DNA of 64,000 bases, taken from Plecoglossus altivelis. Taxonomy: Eukaryota; Chordata; Actinopteri; Osmeriformes; Plecoglossidae. Made by a program: the position numbers and the translations under genes. The stretch covers positions 6,529,801 through 6,593,800 of the forward strand of contig BROE01000022.1 in the NCBI GenBank assembly GCA_036571765.1, given 5' to 3'. Each line of letters begins with the position of its first letter. The first letter of the stretch is position 1. The notes beneath the pieces were generated by a model, which worked only from the letters and a program-made list of their open reading frames with translations, was not told the DNA's origin and ran no database searches. Below are positions 53,995 to 61,924 of this stretch, piece after piece.

Positions 53995-55425
53995 CATTAG
54001 TATTGAACAGATCCTCTGCCTCTCTTTGGAGCTGGAGGGTAGAGCTGTTATCAATGGTCTAACAAACAGACTGGGAGGATTACTGTCTCACTCGACTCCT
54101 TTCTGTGTGTGTGTGCGTGCGCGTGTGTGTGTGTTTGTGTGTGTTAGCCAGCAGTGCTATTAAAGTAGCTCATTTTGTCAAAGAGAATTATTCAAATACA
54201 CATTAAGAGCTCTTACATCCCTTGCCTGAAATTAATCAAAATCTAAAGCTATAATTGGCTTTACTGCAGATTGTTCAGAAAACCTCATTGTTCTGAAATC
54301 CTGGAAGCGATTTAAGTCTGACGAAATGAAAGTGATCTCTCCCCCTCCCCCTTCCCCTCTCCCCCCCTCCCACTGGTAGCAGCAGCAGCAGCAGCAGAGT
54401 GCTGGATGTCTGGGTTATTGGTACTGACTCTGTGAACACCATTATGGAGGGGCTCTCTTTTCTCCTACACACTTAGTCCTAACACTCTGACCAGAGAGCT
54501 CTCTGCCGTAAAAACTCGTTTTCCCAGCATCCTTCTCTCCCCCCCCCCAGCTGCTGCTGCCAATAGTTAGCTTGGCTGTCAGAGGAAGATTTATACCAAA
54601 GCTTTCTCCATAATTGAACAGTTTTCCTGTTTCCGCACATTGTGCTGTGTCAGTAGTTTTAGAGGCAGCCGTAGCTAGTGACCAGTGTGTGTAGGTGTGT
54701 GCGTGTGTTTGTGCAGGTGTGTGTGTGTGTGTGTTTGTGCAGGTGTGTGTGTGTGTGTGTGTGCATGGCAGAGGGAGATGTCTGAAGGATTGCTGTAGTG
54801 TTAAGTGGGGACCAAACCAACAGACATTAAACAGCCATTCCTCCAGCCAGCAAGGGCCAGTTAACACACACTCTGTAACCTGTCAGGCGTGATGTGTACA
54901 GTACTGACGTAGACGCAGTGTTCACCAAACACTCGTACCTAAACTGTGTCCTAAACACCAACCCTTCATAGCAGACTGTACACTGACTCTAACCCAAACC
55001 TGATTACAGGACCTGATTGTGTCATAGTGTTACTGTCCATTCCTACTCTTTTGGAGTGTGCATATTTGTGTGCGCGCGAGCGCACTCCCTCTACACACGG
55101 GTGTGTAGAGGGAGTGACAGGTCCGTGAAGGTGACGGTCTCCTCTCCTGTCCCAGCCCTGTCACGCCTGACAGGGCCCTGTGTCGCCTAAAGGTCACATT
55201 ACCGTGATGACAGAGGCTGACCTTTCACTAGTGGATGGGACCTGTACAAGTTAGGTAGGGAGGGAGTCAGATGTCTATCCCTGCTAATTAGGACAGTAAG
55301 GGGGATGGAGACAAGAGGAAGAGAGACAGACATAAAGAGAAAGATGGTGCAAGAAGTAGATGGGGAAAGGAAGGGAAATATATCTACAAAGAAATGAGAG
55401 GAGACAGAATGAAAGAGTCCGTGGA

Positions 55426-55486
<61 letters not shown>

Positions 55487-58400
55487 AAAGTGAGAGAGGG
55501 GGAGAGGGAGACCCTGTGGACCAGTGCTTGAGGTTTAGGTGTCTGCTGGAGGGAAGGGTGTGATGGATTTCTACCTGCCTAGCTACCCCTGTCTTCCCAG
55601 AGCTAACTGGCTGGCTGGCTGGGGGGTTAATTGCTCAAGTAAAGGGCACCAGATTAGTAGATTTGAATGTCAGCATCCAGACCAGCTGGGGCCTCCTCTT
55701 TCATCACGGGATTTAGGTGCTCTTCTCTCATTCTAATGAAGCAGACCTGGAGTGTGTGTGTGTTGTGCTGTGGGGGGGAGGCTCGAGAGGGGGGGCGTGA
55801 ATGGCGAATACACGAGTATTGTGCGATATGCATAGATAGGTGTGTGTGTGGGCGCGCGCGCGCGCGCATCGACTGGTCGCGTGCACCAGAGAGTGTGTGT
55901 GTGTGTGGGGGGTGATGGTGTGTGCAGCACATGGATGTGTGTTTGTTATGATGTGTCGTTGCTTCAGATTGAAGGGATAGACATACCAACAGTGGTCTCG
56001 AGTGTCGTTTGATGAGGGGGGGTGGATGGTGCATGCACAAGTGTGTGTGTGTGTGGCTGTGTTGTCGAATGCAGCAATGCGAATCGAGTGTCTGTTCGTG
56101 TGGCTGGCGAGTGTGTATTCTGCGTAATGCAGAGGTAGTCGCAATGAGCTGTCATGTTGAAATGGGGGCTTCCGCTGATGATAAAAACGGTGCGATGCAC
56201 AGAATGTGTGTGATGGTGCGTGCACGAGTGTGTGTGGGGGGGGGGTTGTGATGGTGCATGGACGAGTGTGTGTGTGTGGAGGTGATTAACATTGGCCTAT
56301 TAAGCTGTGTAAGAGTAATGGCACTAATGAAGCCAAAGGCTGACAATCAAACCTCATTTAGCCCACGCCTCCCACTCTCATCGCAACCCTACAGTGTCCC
56401 CGGGTGTGCGTGCGTGCGTGTGTGTGTGTGTACATGTGTGTGTGTGTGTGAGAGAGAGTTCTCTATTTTGGAATGCCAAGGGTCTTAATCATAACAGTGG
56501 TATCATAGCCTGGATCTTGGAGGTTACATAAGCATCCCATATGCCTCCTCTGTCCTCTCACCCTGCCTCTGTAAACACATCTCTCCTCACTACACACACA
56601 CACACTCGGCCGCAAACACACAGACCACAGACTCTGTGAGTCATGGAAACAAGTGGGGTTCTGCAACAGCAGCAGGGCTGTGGAACAACAGTGGTTTCAG
56701 GTTTAGAGGTTTGGAGGCTGGAGGAGGTCTGAGTGATGAGACTGGCGGTTAGAGAAGCAGAAACAACACAAGCTCGAGTTACCCTGAGAGAGGGAGAGAG
56801 CGGCGGAGAGGAGGAGAGAGATGTGAGGAGCAGAGAGGAAGGAGAGAGGAGATATATGGGGAGCAGAGAGGGAGGAGAGAGAGAAGAGAGCCAGAGTGAT
56901 GTGGGGAGCAGAGAGGGAGGAGAGGAGAGAGAGAAGAGAGCTACAGTGATGTGGGGAGCAGAGAGGAGAGAGAGAAGAGAACCAGAGTGATGTGGGGAGC
57001 AGAGAGGAGAGAGAGAAGAGAACCAGAATGATGTGGGGAGGTATTGTGGGTGATCCTCGTGCCACGCAAGCCTCCTAATCATCTGTTCCCTGACATCATC
57101 CATGGGGCATCTCTCCCAACCCCAACACACACACACACACACACATCACTGGCCTTCTGGTCCCAATAAGGCTGTTTTTTAGCCTTGGTTAACATTCTTT
57201 AAACAGTTTGCACAAGGCCATGCACTCTGAGCAGTTTTCCAGCTGTGATGCATGTGTGTGCATGTGTGTGCATGCCTGCGTGTGTGTATGTGATGAGATG
57301 TCTTCCCCTGTGGTTTTCCTGTGCAGTGTGGTGCTGTGTGACTTGTGGCATGGCAGAGGGCAACAGCAGTGACAACAGTAGAGGCTAGGGGTACTTATAT
57401 GGACTACTATAGTCGTAAAGCACAGGAACCCTCTCTTTCCTCTTCCCACACACTATCTGCTCCTCTCTCTCTCTACTTGCCTCTCTCTCTCCCTGTCTCA
57501 TTCTCTCCGTCTCTCTTTCTCTCCGTCTCTCTCTCTCTCTCCCTCTGCGTGTTTGATGTGTGCCGCGGTGGTCCCATGCAGTGTGATAGCTCCGTCTGCC
57601 AAGGTCACTGAAAGTAGCGCATCCATCACTGTGTATGCGTGGGTACGTTTGTGTGTGTGTGTGTGTGTGTGCGTGCGCGCGTGCGTGCGTGTGTGTGTGT
57701 GAAAACTGGTCCTGACGCCAGCTCTCTGAGGCTCCGTCATGGAACTCAGCTCAGCAGTCATGCAGGTCAGGGGGAAGATAAGTTGAGTTGCGCAAGCCCT
57801 GCTACCAAGGCCTTCCAGCTCCTCACAGGCCAGATGCGTTTGTCTGTGTTTGTTTACTGTTGCCTCATAATAGGCGTTAGTTCTCATACTCTGTGTTCAT
57901 CTCCTTTTTCTAGAATCCACAACTCTTCCTGACACGGCCACGCCCACCTTGCCCAGAATAGAGGACACCACTGCTGCCCTGAGACCAGGTAAACAAACAA
58001 CACAGTAGGTGCAGATCTTGGGTCAGATTAGTGCTTCTCTCCCTGTTGGAGGTCAGGATGTGGGGAGTGTAAGCTGATTCCAGACCTGTGTCCGGAGGGA
58101 CAGCTAAACTCCGGAAGGGCTGGGGGACTGAACTCCCTGTGCAGGTCAAGGTGTTTAGGAGCACATAGATGATGTCATAATGTAACCCAGCACCAACAGG
58201 CTGCTGGGAGTTGAAGTCAGTTAGAGACAGGCCTCTGAGGGCTCGTTGGAGAGAAGCTGTTTTTACTGGGAATATGAGTTTCACAGCTTCAGGCCAGAGG
58301 CCAGAGATCAGAGATGTGGTTCTGCTGCTGCACTTCCTCCCTAATACTTCCTCTGGATACTTTAGACTCAAGTTATGGACACTTAGTATAACGAGTGTAA

Positions 58401-58678
58401 CGCATGTCTTTTTCCCCCTCCCTCCACCTCCCTCCCTCCCTGCCCACCTCCCTCCCTCCCTGCCCACCTCACTCCCTCCCTCAGCAGGGACCAGCCCATC
58501 TTCCCAGGGTGGCCTGTGTGACTTTGAGCAGAGTCTGTGTGGCTGGACCACTGACCCCAGGTCTGACCTCAGCTGGTCTGTTCACACAGCCAACAGCTCT
58601 CCCGGAACAGGCAGCAGCCTGGACCTGACTCTGGCATCGGACGGTAGGCTGGACCCTCACACACACACACAAACACAA

Positions 58679-58711
<33 letters not shown>

Positions 58712-61238
58712 AACACACACAAACACACATGCCGCGAGTACACTGTGAACTTATAATTACAAGGCACACCCTGACCACTACTGACAAACAATACAACAGC
58801 CCCTTCTCTCTGTTTCTCTTTATATACTGTAGCTACACACATACACTCACACACAAATACACTCTCTCTCACACACACACACACACACACATACTGTAGC
58901 CACACACATACACTCACACACACATATACTGTACCGACACACATACACTCACTCACACACACATGTACTGTACCGACACACATACTCTCACTCACACACA
59001 TACTGCACCCATGCACACACACTCTGACTCACACTTACACACACATACTGCACGCATGCGCACACACTCTGACTCACATACACACATATACTGCCCCCAT
59101 GCACACACACTCTGACTCACATACACGCATACACTGCCCCCATGCACACACGCACACTCTGACTCACATACATACATACACTGCCCCCATGCACACACAC
59201 ACACACACATCCACTTCACAGATATTTCTCTTTATGCAAACTAGTCTTCCACACACTCAGAATCTCCTTTGCATAGTACTTAATTAATTTTCCTTTTCAC
59301 ATTCCCAAGGATCAAAAAGAGAAAGCAAAAAATAAAACATTGCACTGTATTAATTAAAGACAAGAGCTATTTAGGCACTTTACAGTAATAGTTATCTCAA
59401 CCTTGATTCATAATTAATTCATTTTGATCTAGATTCCGAAAAGTTTTTCTCCCAACTCAGGGTAGCGCAGGGGGAGTGTCGAGTCAGCGCTTCTGTGTGA
59501 GGCAGAGGTGATGTGTGCTGGAGGAGGCAGGCAGGGTGCTGGGAGAGGAGGAGGAGGAGGAGGAGGAGGAGGAAGGACCAGGTGCTAATCACAGTTGCCA
59601 AGCTGTCCTGTTAGATCACACTGAAGCCCTTCTCCAATCCACCCACCCCCCCCCCCCCCCTCTCTCTCTCTATTTCTCTATCTCTCTCCATCTCCCTTCC
59701 CCCTCCATTTCTCCTAATTGTCTTTCTTCTCCCTCCGAAGTGTCAGACATAATGTTGTCGATAAAAAGTCCATTTGCTTGGTGGGTGAGGGCTGGGGGGA
59801 GTGTTCCCCAGTTGGCCAGGCTGCAGTAGCTAATGTTTATGGTTTTGTTTTGAAAGCCCGGTCCTTTCTCACTCACCCTTTAGCCGTGAGAAGAAGTGAG
59901 GGAGAGGATAAATAATTAATTTAGCGTTTAGCAAAACACACACAGGAATCCTTACTCAATAGTGATGGTTATGCTGAACAAGCGGCAAAGTGGGCAAGCA
60001 TTAGAAAAGGGGTGTCAGCGTTTAATACTACCTGAGGTATTAAGAGAAGATCTGTGTGTGTGTGTGTGTGTGTGTGCGTGTGTGTGTGTGTGTGCGTGTG
60101 TGTGTGTGTGCAGTATACGTGTGGACTCCTGCTATTTATGCCATCAATAAAATGCATGATAAATGTGTCCGCTTTAATGTGGTGAGCCACAGCCCTCGGT
60201 GGTGATGGTGTGGTAACAGGCTAAGGAAAGGCTTGGAGCTGACAAATCGGATACCCACAGGAGACGCCACACGCTGCTGCTTCCAACTGTCCTTGTGGCT
60301 CCCTGTCTGGACACGAGCCCTAACCCCTGCTTCTGTCTCTGCCCCCTCCTGCTGTTCCAGACGTGGGCAACTTCCTGCGCATGGACGCCAGCGGCCGCCT
60401 GGAGAGGCAACGAGCCCGGCTGGTGAGCCCGGAGGTGGGGCCTGAACAAGGGCCTCTGTGCCTGCTGTTCTCCTACCAGCTGCAGGGGGAGGCCCAGGGG
60501 AGCCTGAGGGTGCTGCTACAGGACAGTGACCAGGAGGAGACCCTCCTCTGGGCCCTCCGGGGAGACCAGGGCTCCCTCTGGAAAGAGGGCCGGACCATCC
60601 TGCCCCAGTCCCCTAAAGAGTACCAGGTAGGGGCCGTCCTCATCCAGATCGCACCCTGCGACTGCGTGGGGCTGCGTTGTGTCGTGAGGGGGGTGGGATG
60701 GAGGGGCAGCGTGGGTGTTCAGAGAAGGAGGGCACGTCATCGACCCCTCTGTCCTGCGTTCCAGGTTGTCATCGAGGGCTTCTTTGAGCATGGAGGGCGG
60801 GGACACATCTCCGTAGACAACATCCATATGAGCTCCACCACTGAGCTGGAACAGTGCACACGTAAGTCTGTTTGTGTGTGTGGGTGTGTGTGTGTGTGAC
60901 TACTCCCATTGTGCCTGAAGTGGTACAGTTTGACTAAACTTACCGTGTTTCTCTTCATCTGTCTCTCAGACTCTCTCTCTCTCTCTCTTTCTCTCTGTCT
61001 CTTTCTCTCCTCTCTTTATTACACCAGAGAGAAGGAAAATGTTCTGTTTCACAAAAACCACAGGAAGTGGTAGGAACTAGGCCACACTCAGCCTCTGGGC
61101 AGGGATTCTAATCTATGTTTCATTAGATCGCTCTCCTTTCCTCTCTTGTTGGTAAACAGCCTTTCTGAGCCTTTCATAAGAGTTACTAGACAGACCCAGC
61201 TGCCCAATCGCTGAAGTGAACTGCTTATTTACGTTCTC

Positions 61239-61274
<36 letters not shown>

Positions 61275-61851
61275 CCCCCCACCCCCGCACGCACACACTC
61301 ACAAAAATAATCACTCGTACACTCGCCCTACACATGCTTGCGTCGCTGTAGACATGTAGAAGACATCGTGTTCTTGCTGTTCCGAAGTCACTGCAGCCTC
61401 AAACGAGAGGATTCTCGGCAGAGGCTTTCTCCCCGTTTAAACCTCATGACTTTCATAAGTATCCTGCCCTCCTCAACCTCCCCTCCCCCACCTCCCCCAC
61501 CTTCCATCTCCATCTTCCTCTCTCCTTCCCTCCGCTCCCTCTGCCCACTGAGAAGGGTCTTATCAATGAAAGCAGCCTAGCCACAGCAGCAGCCCTGCCA
61601 AAGCAGCTCTCCAGCTCCCCGGCTCTGCCCTGCTTCATTGTCTGCATCCCACCCATTCTTAATAAGTCTTCTACTTTTTTTGTCAGCCTCCTTCACTTGG
61701 CCCCTCTCTCACTTTGCCCCGTCTTCCTATCTCCTCGCCTCTCTCTTTCTCTCGATCCTCTTCTGCTCTCTATTCCCTCCACACATTTCCGGCTCCTATT
61801 AGTTGAACTCTCCTTCGCTGTTTCTTCACACTTCTCCTGCTCCCTCCGTTG

Positions 61852-61885
<34 letters not shown>

Positions 61886-61886
61886 A

Positions 61887-61924
<38 letters not shown>

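Larger units (their letters stand above)
49683..57913 (+). other. nrp2: nrp2 intron 11 (8.2 kb)
   Basis: Contents: GT/CA arrays (50459-50486, 51195-51218, 51676-51890, 53968-53995, 54690-54763, 55429-55484, 57650-57702), a C run (53012-53033), CT (53350-53401), an AGC run (54379-54396), a CG run (55855-55867), a ~45-bp GA minisatellite (56830-57030), a tRNA-like element on the minus strand (52420-52485), inverted repeats at 55083-55225, and AATAAA hexamers at 50515 and 52080. A linker exon present in mammals might lie here, but I could not find one. Confidence 0.75.

Noticed and set aside
54379..54396. AGC/CAG run as a disease-type expansion
   Set aside because: Only about six units; within the ordinary range for vertebrate introns.
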